DNA of 64,000 nucleotides, from NCBI RefSeq assembly GCF_009604455.1, contig NZ_WEGL01000006.1, positions 372,001-436,000 on the forward strand. Direction: 5' to 3'. This stretch comes from Streptomyces sp. RB17. Lineage in GTDB: Bacteria > Actinomycetota > Actinomycetes > Streptomycetales > Streptomycetaceae. How positions within the stretch are numbered: the first letter of the stretch is position 1; each line of letters begins with the position of its first letter. Below the pieces are notes generated by a model. The model worked only from the letters and a program-made list of their open reading frames with translations, did no database searches and was not told the origin of the DNA. Position numbers and translations under genes: made by a program. Shown piece after piece: positions 25,084-33,548 of this stretch.

Positions 25084-25941
25084 GTGCCCCTCGCGTCCAC
25101 CGGCGAGCTGATCACCGCAGCCGCCGACACCAGATCCGCCGTCGCCGCGTTCAACGTCATCACCCTGGAGCATGTCGAGGCCGTGATCGCCGGCGCCGAG
25201 TCGGCCGGCGCGCCCGTCGTGCTCCAGGTCAGCGAGAACGCCGTCACGTTCCGCTACGGCCGCCTGCTGCCGCTGGCCAGGGCTGCCGTCGCCGCCGCCG
25301 AACGCGCCGCCGTCCCCGTCGCGTTGCACCTGGACCATGTGCAGAGCGACCACCTGCTGCGCCAGGCGCCCGACGCCGGGTTCAGCTCGGTGATGTACGA
25401 CGCCGCCCGGCTGCCGTACGCCGACAACCTGTCCGCCACGCGGGCCGCCGCCGACTGGGCGCACGCCCAAGGTCTGTGGATCGAGGCCGAGCTGGGCCAG
25501 ATCGGCGGCAAGGACGGCAGGCTCCCGCTGGACGCCCACGCGCCCGGCGCGCGCACCGACCCGGACCAGGCCCGCGATTTCGTGGCGCGCACCGGTGTGG
25601 ACGCGCTCGCCGTCGCCGTCGGCAGCGTGCACGCGATGACCACCCGCACCGCCACCCTCGACCACGGCCTGCTCAAGCGGCTGTCCGCCGCGCTGCCCGT
25701 CCCGCTCGTCCTGCACGGCTCCTCCGGGGTCCCGGACGACGGCCTGACCGCGGCGGTCGCCGGCGGCATCGCCAAGGTCAACGTCGGCACGGCGCTGAAC
25801 GTCGCCTTGACCGGCGCCATCCGCGACTTCCTCGCGGCGCATCCCGAGGCCGTCGACTCCCGTAAGTACCTGAGCGTGGGGAGGGATGCGATGGCTTCCG
25901 AAGTCCGGCGGATCATCGGGGTCCTCTCCCGGACGGCCTAG
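25084..25941 (+). CDS. Class II fructose/tagatose-bisphosphate aldolase family protein
   Basis: The 285-aa protein has the class II zinc motifs: LHLDHVQ (catalytic Asp and His ligand), EAELGQIGGKDG, VGSVHAM (His ligand), LHGSSGVP (His ligand) and KVNVGTALN for phosphate binding. It would split a ketose bisphosphate into dihydroxyacetone phosphate and an aldehyde; with an AgaS-like partner, tagatose-1,6-bisphosphate is a reasonable guess. The GTG start follows GGAAGGA. No phosphofructokinase-type kinase gene is adjacent. Its TAG stop overlaps the convergent methyltransferase stop in a shared CTAG. Confidence 0.87.
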   Translation: MPLASTGELITAAADTRSAVAAFNVITLEHVEAVIAGAESAGAPVVLQVSENAVTFRYGRLLPLARAAVAAAERAAVPVALHLDHVQSDHLLRQAPDAGFSSVMYDAARLPYADNLSATRAAADWAHAQGLWIEAELGQIGGKDGRLPLDAHAPGARTDPDQARDFVARTGVDALAVAVGSVHAMTTRTATLDHGLLKRLSAALPVPLVLHGSSGVPDDGLTAAVAGGIAKVNVGTALNVALTGAIRDFLAAHPEAVDSRKYLSVGRDAMASEVRRIIGVLSRTA

Positions 25942-27083
25942 CCCTTCTTGACGGCGCTCAGCACCACGAACTTGGGGTCACTGGCCACCAGTTCACAGTT
26001 CCCGAACAGTCGCCTCAGCTTGACGTGATACCCCAGGTGCCGGTTCCCGATCACCCACAGCTCACCCCCCGGCCGAAGCGATCGCAGCGCGCCCGTGAAC
26101 ATGCGCCACGCCGTCGCGTCGGTCGTGGCCTGGTGGGAGTGGAAGGGAGGGTTGTTCAGGACCAGGTCCACACTGCCGGGCGCCACCCCGGCCAGCCCGT
26201 CGCCGACCCGGAACTCCGCGTGTCCCGGCACCCCGTTGGCCTTGTACGTCGCCTCCGCCGAGGCCACCGCCTGGAAGGACTCGTCCACGAACAGCACCTC
26301 GGCCGACGGGTCGGCGAGCGCCACCGCCGTACCGACGACGCCGTTGCCGCACCCGAGGTCCACCACGCGGGCCGCGCCCGGTCCGGGCAGGTGCTGCAGG
26401 AAGAATCGGGTGCCGATGTCGAGGCGGTCGGCGCAGAAGACGCCGGCGTGGTTGACCACCGGGCGCCCGGAGACCTCCCCGATGCCGTCGGGGAGGGTGT
26501 GGCTGTACGGCCACGGGTTCGCCGGCCGCTCCAGCGCCGGGTCGGGGGTGCAGAAGATCAGCCGGGCCTTCTGCTGCGCCGGCGAGGTCCGGGTCGGGCC
26601 GATGATCCGCTCGAACAACTGCAGAGTGGAGGTGTGGATCTCCTTCACCATCCCGGTGCCGACGACCACCGTGCCGGCGTGCACGGCGGGCGCCAGCCGG
26701 TGCAGCTGGTCCTCCAGCAGCGCCAGGCTCTTCGGCACCCGCACCAGCAGCACGTCCACCCGCTGCGGAGGCGGGTCCTGGGTGGTCAGCAACCGGACGG
26801 CACCGGGCTCGACACCGGCCCGCGCCAGATTCGCCCGGGTCGCCTCCTGGCCCAGGAAAGAGTCGGTGATCTGCGTCGGCCGGTGCTCCGCGAGCGCCGT
26901 GACCAGCGCGCCCCAGCGGTCCCCGAGCACCACGACCGAGCCCGTGAGCGGCACCCCCTCCTCGGCCAGGTGGCGCAGCAGGTACGCGTCGGAGGCGTCC
27001 CAGGCGCGCAGCCGGTCGCGGGGATCCTCGGGGAAGCGGGACAGTCCGACCTCGCCCCACGGTGTCGTCATTCGATCGCTCAT
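25938..27083 (-). CDS. RsmC/RlmG-type 23S/16S rRNA guanine-N2 methyltransferase
   Basis: The 381-aa protein has two Rossmann-like halves. The N-terminal half looks degenerate, as in RlmG/RsmC. The C-terminal half has the SAM motif VVDLGCGNGVVG and the catalytic NPPFHSH expected for base N-methylation. It probably methylates a guanine in ribosomal RNA; which site is uncertain. GGGAGG lies before the ATG at 27083. The gene ends within the shared CTAG with the aldolase gene, leaving no room for a terminator between them. Confidence 0.85.
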   Translation of the reverse strand: MSDRMTTPWGEVGLSRFPEDPRDRLRAWDASDAYLLRHLAEEGVPLTGSVVVLGDRWGALVTALAEHRPTQITDSFLGQEATRANLARAGVEPGAVRLLTTQDPPPQRVDVLLVRVPKSLALLEDQLHRLAPAVHAGTVVVGTGMVKEIHTSTLQLFERIIGPTRTSPAQQKARLIFCTPDPALERPANPWPYSHTLPDGIGEVSGRPVVNHAGVFCADRLDIGTRFFLQHLPGPGAARVVDLGCGNGVVGTAVALADPSAEVLFVDESFQAVASAEATYKANGVPGHAEFRVGDGLAGVAPGSVDLVLNNPPFHSHQATTDATAWRMFTGALRSLRPGGELWVIGNRHLGYHVKLRRLFGNCELVASDPKFVVLSAVKKG

Positions 27084-27142
27084 CGTGCCTCCCAGGCTAG
27101 CGGAGCCGCAGCTCAGGGCCGGTGGGGCGGGCTTGCGGCACG

Positions 27143-27796
27143 ATGGAGCGTGTGGACGCGGAACTGTTTCCCCGGGAGCGCGCCCGGGTCGCGCCGGGCG
27201 CCGTGCACGTCCCGGACTGGCTGGACGCCGACGCGCAGCGCGAGCTGCTCGCCGCCTGCCGCCGGTGGGCGCGCCCGCCCGCCGGGCTGCGCACCGTACG
27301 CACTCCGGGCGGCGGCACGATGACCGCCCGGCAGGTCTGCCTCGGCCGGCACTGGTACCCGTACGCCTACGCCCGTACGGCCGTCGACGGCGACGGCGCC
27401 CCCGTGAAGCCGTTCCCGGCCTGGCTCGGCGAGCTGGGCCGCCGCGCCGTCGTCGCCGCGCTGGGCCCGCAGGAGCCGTACGCGTACGACATCGCGCTGA
27501 TCAACTTCTACGACGGCGACGCCCGCATGGGCATGCACCGCGACAGCGACGAGAAGACGGACGCGCCGGTGGTCTCCCTCAGCCTCGGCGACACATGCGT
27601 CTTCCGCTTCGGCAACACCGAGACGCGCGCGAAGCCGTACACGGACGTCGAGCTGCGCAGCGGTGACCTGTTCGTCTTCGGCGGCCCCTCCCGGCTCGCC
27701 TACCACGGGGTTCCGCGGGTGTACGGCGGCACCGCGCCGACCTGGCTGGGCCTGTCCGGACGTCTGAACATCACACTTCGGGTCGGCGGCCTGTAG
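27143..27796 (+). CDS. AlkB-like 2-oxoglutarate/Fe(II) dioxygenase
   Basis: The 217-aa protein carries the dioxygenase triad His132-x-Asp134 (MGMHRDSDEK) and His188 (AYHGVPR), and the 2OG-binding Arg in GRLNITLR. Length and motifs fit AlkB, which removes alkyl groups from damaged DNA bases by oxidation. An ATG seven codons upstream in frame is possible, but MERVDAELF fits family starts better. It is divergent from the rRNA methyltransferase gene. Confidence 0.9.
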   Translation: MERVDAELFPRERARVAPGAVHVPDWLDADAQRELLAACRRWARPPAGLRTVRTPGGGTMTARQVCLGRHWYPYAYARTAVDGDGAPVKPFPAWLGELGRRAVVAALGPQEPYAYDIALINFYDGDARMGMHRDSDEKTDAPVVSLSLGDTCVFRFGNTETRAKPYTDVELRSGDLFVFGGPSRLAYHGVPRVYGGTAPTWLGLSGRLNITLRVGGL

Positions 27797-27832
27797 GCCG
27801 CCGCACCTGCGGATCATGGGAGACTCGCCCTC

Positions 27833-29071
27833 ATGAGCGGCAAGGCGGAGCCCCGGGCGGCGGGGGAGAGGACCACCTCGAGGGCGCGGCTGGACCGAGG
27901 GCGCGGAGCGCTCGGACCCGCGCTGGAGCTGGTGCACACCGGCCGGGCACCGACCCGGGCCGTGCTCACGGCCGAACTCGGGGTCACCCGGGCGACCGCC
28001 GGGGCGGTGGCCGCCGAGCTGGAGGCACTCGGCCTGATCCGGGTGGACGCCCGGCCGGGGGCCGCGGCCGGTTCGCAGGGCCGCCCCTCGCACCGGCTCC
28101 AGGTCGCCGAGGACGGCCCGGTGGCGCTCGCCGCGCAGGTCCACGCCGACGGCTTCCGGGCCGCGCTGGTCGGCCTCGGCGGGCGGATCGTGGCGACCGC
28201 GCCCGGCTGCGAGACCGTCGACGCCGACCCGGCGAAGGTGCTCGGATCGGTCGTCGAGGCAGGCGCGGAACTGCTGCGCACGACCGGCCGTCGCTGCGTC
28301 GGCGCCGGACTCGCCGTGCCCTCCGCCGTGGCCGAACCCGACGGCCTCGCCCTCAACCCCCTGCACCTGGCCTGGCCCGTCGGCGCCCCCGTCCGGCGGA
28401 TCTTCGCGGAGTGCGTGCGCGCGGCGGGCATCACCGGGCCCGCCTTCGCCGGCAACGACGTCAACCTCGCCGCGCTCGCCGAACACCGGCACGGCGCCGG
28501 CCGGGGCGCCCGGGACCTGCTGTGCGTGGCCACCGGACACCGGGGCGTCGGCGGGGCCCTGGTGCTGGACGGCCGCCTGCACACCGGCAGTTCGGGCCTC
28601 GCGCTGGAGGTCGGCCACCTCACGGTCAACCCGGAGGGCCGGCCCTGCCACTGCGGCAGCCGCGGCTGTCTGGACGTCGAGGCCGACCCGTTGGCCCTGC
28701 TGGTCGAGGCCGGTCGCGAGCCGGGTCCGGAGGTGTCCCTGCTCCAGCAGGCCAACGACCTGCTGCGCAGCCAGTACGCCGACCCGGCCGTCCGCACGGC
28801 CGCCGAGGCCCTGATCGACCGTCTGGGGCTCGGCCTCGCCGGACTGGTCAACATCCTCAACCCCGACCGCATCATCCTCGGTGGCCTGCACCGCACCCTC
28901 CTGGACGCCGACCCCGGCCGGCTCCGCGCGGTCGTCGCCGACCGCAGCCTGTGGGGCCAGAGCGGCGGAGTACCGATCCTCCCGTGCACCCTGGACCACA
29001 ACAGCCTGGTCGGCGCGGCCGAACTGGCCTGGCAGCCGGTGCTGGACGACCCGCTGGCCGCGCTGCGGTGA
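27833..29071 (+). CDS. ROK-family transcriptional regulator
   Basis: The 412-aa protein has an N-terminal winged helix (RAVLTAELGVTRATAGAVAA, about 43-62) and a ROK domain with the zinc motif CHCGSRGCLDV and EVGHLTVNPEG. The sugar-kinase phosphate motif is degraded (LAAQVHADGF instead of DIGGTK), as in ROK repressors that bind but do not phosphorylate sugars. GAGACT lies 7 nt before the ATG. The target is unknown; a hairpin follows the gene. Confidence 0.9.
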   Translation: MSGKAEPRAAGERTTSRARLDRGRGALGPALELVHTGRAPTRAVLTAELGVTRATAGAVAAELEALGLIRVDARPGAAAGSQGRPSHRLQVAEDGPVALAAQVHADGFRAALVGLGGRIVATAPGCETVDADPAKVLGSVVEAGAELLRTTGRRCVGAGLAVPSAVAEPDGLALNPLHLAWPVGAPVRRIFAECVRAAGITGPAFAGNDVNLAALAEHRHGAGRGARDLLCVATGHRGVGGALVLDGRLHTGSSGLALEVGHLTVNPEGRPCHCGSRGCLDVEADPLALLVEAGREPGPEVSLLQQANDLLRSQYADPAVRTAAEALIDRLGLGLAGLVNILNPDRIILGGLHRTLLDADPGRLRAVVADRSLWGQSGGVPILPCTLDHNSLVGAAELAWQPVLDDPLAALR

Positions 29072-29118
29072 CCGCTTGCCTCGGCCGCCTCGGTGGGACT
29101 TCACCGTCATCCGGCACC

Positions 29119-29149
29119 TCCGCCGGGCGGCACCGCCACGCCCGGCGGA
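29119..29149 (+). terminator. Hairpin terminator after the ROK regulator
   Basis: TCCGCCGGGCG pairs with CGCCCGGCGGA around a nine-base loop, about 50 bp after the ROK stop. There is no T tract. Confidence 0.55.
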
Positions 29150-29372
29150 CCGCCGACGGCCGGCTGGAGCTCCACGCACCCGGACACACCGCGCCTACAG
29201 AGCCGGCCGGCGCACACCCCGGGTGAGAGGGGGCAGACCGGGACGGACGGCGCCGCGACGCAGGCCGGGCCGCTGCCGAGGAGCAAGACGCCGCCCGCGT
29301 ACTGGCCCCGAGCCTGCGCCGGCGTCCTGCCGGGGGTGGCCGTGCACCGGCCCCGGCCGGCCTGGAGGCGAG

Positions 29373-29540
29373 GCCGATGCCTACCCGGCCACCGAACTCC
29401 CCGCCGATCCGGCCCTTTTGACGGCCTTCGCCGAGCATCCATTGTACGAGGCGCCGTCCGCAGCGGCGAAGCTGCGCCCGTCGGTGGAGATCTCCCTGGC
29501 CTGGACGGACGCCGGGTCGCCGTTCACGGGGCAGTGGCTC
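29373..29540 (+). pseudogene. Possible gene remnant
   Basis: One plus-strand frame reads TELPADPALLTAFAEHPLYE, then RPSVEISLAWTDAGSPF, with strong GC bias at third positions as in real genes. It has no start codon, is not flanked by a matching upstream frame and runs into the 3' end of the minus-strand DUF1272 gene. I do not recognise the family. It may be the tail of a deleted gene. The rest of 29150-29372 holds nothing I can support. Confidence 0.3.
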
Positions 29541-29709
29541 GGCGTGGCCTCGCGACCAGTTCGCCACCGCAGTTGGGGCAGATCTGCCCCAGGGCCTCGC
29601 CGCACGACTCGCAGAACGTGCACTCGTAGGAGCAGATGCGGGCCGGGCCGTCCGCGGGCAGGGCGGTGGTCGTGCAGCGCTCGCAGCGGTCGCGCATCTC
29701 CAGGGGCAT
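29524..29709 (-). CDS. DUF1272 small zinc-ribbon-like protein
   Basis: The 61-aa protein MPLEMRDRCERCTTTALPAD, then CSYECTFCESC and CPNCGGELVARPRR, has eight cysteines in four pairs, a likely double zinc-binding fold typical of DUF1272. The sequence and length match the family closely. The function is unknown. It is monocistronic, with the phosphotriesterase-like gene upstream on the same strand ending 120 bp beyond on the other side. Confidence 0.85.
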   Translation of the reverse strand: MPLEMRDRCERCTTTALPADGPARICSYECTFCESCGEALGQICPNCGGELVARPRRATAP

Positions 29710-29829
29710 GGCCGTGTCGTCTCCTCGGGGCGGGGCCGGTGGTTCTCCGCCCCATTCTGCGGACGGCGGCCGGAGCGGGAACCGTCCGGTGGGACAGGGA
29801 TCGATGTGATCGGGCCACGCCCGTTCCGC

Positions 29830-30741
29830 TCACGGCCAGTCGGCCGCGAATGCCCGTCCCGGATGCTCGGTGAGCATGCGATCCACGAGGTCGGCGCCCA
29901 GCGCGGCGTCCAGCCGCGACCGCACCCGGCGCAGCAGGTACGGCATCCCGGGCCCGCCGTCGACCGAGCGGGCCCCGGCGACCACCGTGTCGCCGCCGAG
30001 CAGCAGCCGGTCACCGAAGCCGGCCTCCGCCAGGGCCCGTACCGCCTCCGGCATCCGCCAGTCGGTGACGTGATGGGCGCGGGAGGGCCCGTCGAAGGCC
30101 AGCCAGCAGCCGGACTCGGCGGCCTGGCGGTGCACCACGGGGTCGGGGAAGCGGTTCGGATGGCCGAGGATCACCCGATCCCCCGGCACGCCCAACTCGT
30201 CGCACAGCAGGTCGAGTACGTCCAGCGCGCCGGTGCCCAGCTCCAGGTGCACGGCGAGGGGCGCACCGGTGGCGTGATGCGCCTCGGCCGCCGCCGTCAT
30301 GGTCCAGCGGGCGTGCGCGTCCAGCGCGTGGAAGCCACCCGCCACCTTGATCAGACCGGCCCGCACCCCGGTCGTGCCGATGCCCTCGGTCAGTTCGGAC
30401 ACGAACAGTTCGGTGAGGCCGGTGCCGTGCAGCTGGTCGAGCACCTCGGCGTCGTAGTGCGCGGCTTGGTGCAGTCCCGTGGCGCAGACCAGTCGCACAC
30501 CCGTGGCCCGGGACAGCTCCGGCAGGTCCGCCGCTCGCCGTCCCATGCCGTACGGCGTCCACTGCACGACGGCCGCTCCGCCCGCCGCACGGAAGGCGGC
30601 CAGCTCGGCCCGCGCGGCCGAAAGATCGTGCAGCTCCTGGCCGGGCAACTGCGGGCTGCGCAGGAAGAGATGGTCGTGCGCGTCGCACGCGCCCAGCTCC
30701 TCGGGCCGTATGTCGCCGAGGACCGTACGGACGCGGCTCAC
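29830..30741 (-). CDS. Phosphotriesterase-family amidohydrolase
   Basis: The 303-aa TIM-barrel protein has ACDAHDHLFL (two His ligands), LIKVAGG with the Lys expected to be carbamylated as metal bridge, LAVHLELG and ILGHPNRFPD (His ligands), and LLLGGDTV (Asp). These are the phosphotriesterase/lactonase motifs. Members hydrolyse lactones or phosphotriesters; the physiological substrate here is unknown. The GTG start overlaps the stop of the DUF4865 gene (GTGA), so it is the last gene of the TetR-cupin-DUF4865 operon. Confidence 0.85.
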   Translation of the reverse strand: MSRVRTVLGDIRPEELGACDAHDHLFLRSPQLPGQELHDLSAARAELAAFRAAGGAAVVQWTPYGMGRRAADLPELSRATGVRLVCATGLHQAAHYDAEVLDQLHGTGLTELFVSELTEGIGTTGVRAGLIKVAGGFHALDAHARWTMTAAAEAHHATGAPLAVHLELGTGALDVLDLLCDELGVPGDRVILGHPNRFPDPVVHRQAAESGCWLAFDGPSRAHHVTDWRMPEAVRALAEAGFGDRLLLGGDTVVAGARSVDGGPGMPYLLRRVRSRLDAALGADLVDRMLTEHPGRAFAADWP

Positions 30742-31322
30742 CACTGCCGCCCGCGCGGGAGCCGGTCCCGGCCGGGCGCGGACAGGTGCAGCACCTGGTA
30801 GAGGTCCCCGTCGGCCTTGGGCGTGTCGTGCTCCCAGAGCGAGAAGTGGACCAGCTCCCACGCGCGCGTGTCCACGGCCGCCGCCGCGAGAACCGCGCCG
30901 TCCTCCGCGGCCAGCCGCCCGGTCTCGGCCACCGCCTCCGCCATGAACGCGGCCAACTCAACGCCGTCCGGGGCCGGTTGGCGTCGCCGCACGGCGAACG
31001 TGGGCGCCGACCCGGTCGCGGCGCCCTCCTCGAACGCCAGACCCGTCCACTGCCGGATCGCCGGCCGCCCGAAGTCATCGACAGGCCCCTGGAAGGCTCC
31101 TCCCCACAGGAAGCCGTTCATGCCCTCCACGGTGTTCCAGAGGTAGAACGGCCCGTACTGGTTCACCGGCGAGCCGTGCACCCCGCGCTCGCGCAGCAGG
31201 TACGTCTTGATGCCGAGGCCGTCCCAGTCGTCCAGCAGATGCCCGACACGGGCGACGCGGGAGCGGATGACGCCCATGTCGTAGTCGGCGGGCAGGGTGA
31301 ACTCGTACTGCATGGCGTGCAT
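30738..31322 (-). CDS. DUF4865 family protein
   Basis: The 194-aa protein starts MHAMQYEFTLPADYDMGVIR and contains SPVNQYGPFYLWNTVEGMNG, which I recognise as DUF4865, an actinobacterial/proteobacterial family often next to TetR regulators and small oxidative-stress or tautomerase-type genes. A dimeric alpha-beta barrel is possible. ATG at 31322 or 31313 could start it; GGGAAG upstream favours 31322. It is coupled to the downstream phosphotriesterase gene by a GTGA overlap. Confidence 0.82.
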   Translation of the reverse strand: MHAMQYEFTLPADYDMGVIRSRVARVGHLLDDWDGLGIKTYLLRERGVHGSPVNQYGPFYLWNTVEGMNGFLWGGAFQGPVDDFGRPAIRQWTGLAFEEGAATGSAPTFAVRRRQPAPDGVELAAFMAEAVAETGRLAAEDGAVLAAAAVDTRAWELVHFSLWEHDTPKADGDLYQVLHLSAPGRDRLPRGRQW

Positions 31323-31344
31323 GTCGGGCTTCCCTTCTCGGGTC

Positions 31345-31725
31345 TCAGGCGGGGTAGTCGTCCACGTGCGCGTGCCACTCGGTCGTCGTACCGTCCTCGG
31401 CGGCCTCCACGACCGCGAGATGGGTCATGGACGTGCGGGGCCCGGCGCCGTGCCAGTGCCATTCGTCCGGCTCGATCCACACCGTGTCGCCCGCGCGGAT
31501 CGCCTCCACCGCACCGCCCTTGCGCTGCACCAGCCCCTCGCCCTCCAGCACGTGCAGCACCTGCCCGTCCGGATGGCGGTGCCAGGCCGTGTGGGCACTC
31601 GGGGCGAAGTGGACGTTGAACATGCGCAGCCGGGCGGGCGCGGCCGTCTCGTCCAGCCGGACCGTGCCGGTGAAGTTCTCCGCCGGGCCCTGCAGAGTCC
31701 CGGGACGCCGTCTGGTGATGTGCAC
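31345..31725 (-). CDS. Cupin-domain protein
   Basis: The 126-aa single cupin has motif 1 AWHRHPDGQVLHVLEGEG (two His and a Gln in the metal site) and motif 2 in EPDEWHWHGAGP. It resembles the small manganese cupins annotated (R)-mandelonitrile lyase-like or carboxymuconolactone-associated. The GTG start at 31725 is preceded by AGGAGAG and lies only 4 bases after the TetR stop, so the genes are co-transcribed. The substrate is unknown. Confidence 0.85.
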   Translation of the reverse strand: MHITRRRPGTLQGPAENFTGTVRLDETAAPARLRMFNVHFAPSAHTAWHRHPDGQVLHVLEGEGLVQRKGGAVEAIRAGDTVWIEPDEWHWHGAGPRTSMTHLAVVEAAEDGTTTEWHAHVDDYPA

Positions 31726-31729
31726 GGAC

Positions 31730-32305
31730 TCATCTCTCCTGTCCGGGAGTTCGGGGTGCGAGCAGGGAGAGCAGCCCGCGGACACCGGCGTCGAAGGCGG
31801 CGGGGGAGCCGGAGGCGCGGGCGAGGACATAGCCCCCCTGCACGGTGGCCAGGACGGCCGCGCCGATCTCCTCGCCGTCCAGGCCCGGCGCGAACTGTCC
31901 CAGCCGCTTGCCCTCTTCGACGAGCTCGGCGATCCGCCCGTGGATGGCGGCGATCGTCTCGTCGACGGGCGCGCGCAGGTCCTTGTTCGCGATCACGTCG
32001 GGGTCCATGGTCAGCCGGCCGACCGGGCAGCCGCGCAGCACGTCACGCTCGCGCAGCAGATAGGCCTCGATGCGCTCGTACGGCGTGCCCGGACCGCTCA
32101 GGACCTGCTCGGCGGTGGCGCGCAGCTCCTGTGCGGTCCGCCGGATCGCCGCCAGTGCGAGGTCCGGCTTGCCCTTGAAGTGGTGGTACATGCTGCCCTG
32201 GCCGGCACCCGCCCGCTCCAGGATCGCCTTGGGGCTCGTGCCCACGTACCCGCGCTCCCACAGCAGCTCACGGGTGGACTCGATCAGTCGTTCCGAGGTG
32301 CTCAT
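31730..32305 (-). CDS. TetR-family transcriptional regulator
   Basis: The 191-aa protein has a TetR helix-turn-helix (RLIESTRELLWERGYVG, then SPKAILERAGAGQGSMYHHF) and a C-terminal domain with a Cys in LRGCPVGRLT, as in the AcuR/TetR_C_11-type subgroup. It heads its own operon (cupin, DUF4865, phosphotriesterase), so autoregulation of the set is likely. The start ATG at 32305 is preferred over an in-frame ATG 17 codons upstream. The upstream DNA is locally AT-rich (GTACATACTAGTGGTTAC), a possible operator. Confidence 0.9.
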   Translation of the reverse strand: MSTSERLIESTRELLWERGYVGTSPKAILERAGAGQGSMYHHFKGKPDLALAAIRRTAQELRATAEQVLSGPGTPYERIEAYLLRERDVLRGCPVGRLTMDPDVIANKDLRAPVDETIAAIHGRIAELVEEGKRLGQFAPGLDGEEIGAAVLATVQGGYVLARASGSPAAFDAGVRGLLSLLAPRTPGQER

Positions 32306-32511
32306 GCATTGACTGTACATACTAGTGGTTACAACGTGCCACCCCAGCCGCGCCACCCCCTGCGGAGCAGCCGCCCGACGTCCTCGTACTCCCCGGGAGG
32401 TACCCGTACTGCCGCCGGCCGCACGACGACCCGGACCCCCTCGCGGAGGGAGTCTCGTGGCATCCCCCGAAGACCGGGGGGCGACGAAACCGATGAGGGA
32501 GATGACCCGAG

Positions 32512-32805
32512 ATGCAGACCCTGGCCGACTGGGGCGGCGGCGGACCCGGCCCCTGGATCCTGTTCTTCCCGCTGATCTGGGCGGCTGTCGTGATCGGCGC
32601 CGTCACGTTCCTGCGCCGCACGGTATGGCGCGGACGCGGCGGCCCCTGGCGGCCCATGGACGGCGCACGCCCCGCCGGCGACTCGCCGCTCGCGGTCCTC
32701 GGCCGCCGCTTCGCCGCCGGCGAGATCGACGAGGACGAGTACTGGCGCCGCCTGTCCGTCCTGGAGGAGCAGTTCGGCCGTACGGGCAAGGGAGGCGCGG
32801 CATGA
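32512..32805 (+). CDS. Small membrane protein with SHOCT domain
   Basis: The 97-aa protein has one transmembrane helix (ILFFPLIWAAVVIGAVTFL, about residues 16-35) and a C-terminal SHOCT motif (LAVLGRRFAAGEIDEDEYW). SHOCT regions are short oligomerisation motifs common in membrane proteins. The ATG start of the ABC ATPase gene overlaps its stop (ATGA), so it is the first gene of the exporter operon, perhaps an accessory or regulator of it. GAGGGAGA precedes its ATG. Confidence 0.85.
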   Translation: MQTLADWGGGGPGPWILFFPLIWAAVVIGAVTFLRRTVWRGRGGPWRPMDGARPAGDSPLAVLGRRFAAGEIDEDEYWRRLSVLEEQFGRTGKGGAA

Positions 32806-33548
32806 CCACGACCGCACTGCGGGCCGCGGCCCGCGTGGTGGACGCGGTGAAGGTGTACGGCGGTGGCGACACCGCCGTACGCGCCCTGGACGGCGTCGAC
32901 GTCTCCTTTCCCGCCGGACGCTTCACCGCGATCATGGGCCCCTCGGGCTCCGGCAAGTCCACCCTCATGCACTGCGCGGCCGGCCTCGACACGCTCACCT
33001 CCGGCGCCGCCTACATCGGGGACACCGAGCTCGGCGCGCTGGACGACCGGCGCCTGACCCTGCTGCGCCGCGACCGGGTGGGCTTCGTCTTCCAGGCGTT
33101 CAACCTGGTGCCGACACTGACCGTCGCGGAGAACATCAGCCTGCCCCTGGACCTGGCGGGGCGGCGCGGCGACCGGGAGTGGATCGACGCGCTCGTCGAC
33201 GTCGTCGGCCTGCGCGACCGGCTGCACCACCGGCCCTCGGAACTCTCCGGCGGCCAGCAGCAACGCGTCGCCGTGGCACGGGCGTTCGCCGGACGGCCCG
33301 ACGTGGTCTTCGCCGACGAGCCGACCGGAAACCTCGATTCCCGCTCCGGGGCCGAGGTGCTCGGCCTCCTCGGCTCCGCCGTACGGGAGATGGACCGCAC
33401 GGTCGTCATGGTCACCCACGACCCGGTGGCCGCCGCGCACGCCGACGAGGTGCTCTTCCTCGCCGACGGACGGCTGGTGGACCGGATGGAGGCGCCGACC
33501 GCGGACCGGGTCCTGGACCGCATGAAGGCCTTCGAGGCGCGGTCATGA
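32802..33548 (+). CDS. ABC transporter ATP-binding protein (MacB/LolD type)
   Basis: The 248-aa ATPase has Walker A GPSGSGKST, Q-loop FQAFNLVPTLTV, signature LSGGQQQR, Walker B VVFADEPTGNLDS and H-loop VTHD. The ADEPTGNLDS wording is typical of the LolD/MacB/FtsE group, which power FtsX-like permeases by mechanotransmission, not classical solute pumping. It overlaps both neighbours by ATGA and is the ATPase for the following permease. Confidence 0.94.
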   Translation: MTTTALRAAARVVDAVKVYGGGDTAVRALDGVDVSFPAGRFTAIMGPSGSGKSTLMHCAAGLDTLTSGAAYIGDTELGALDDRRLTLLRRDRVGFVFQAFNLVPTLTVAENISLPLDLAGRRGDREWIDALVDVVGLRDRLHHRPSELSGGQQQRVAVARAFAGRPDVVFADEPTGNLDSRSGAEVLGLLGSAVREMDRTVVMVTHDPVAAAHADEVLFLADGRLVDRMEAPTADRVLDRMKAFEARS

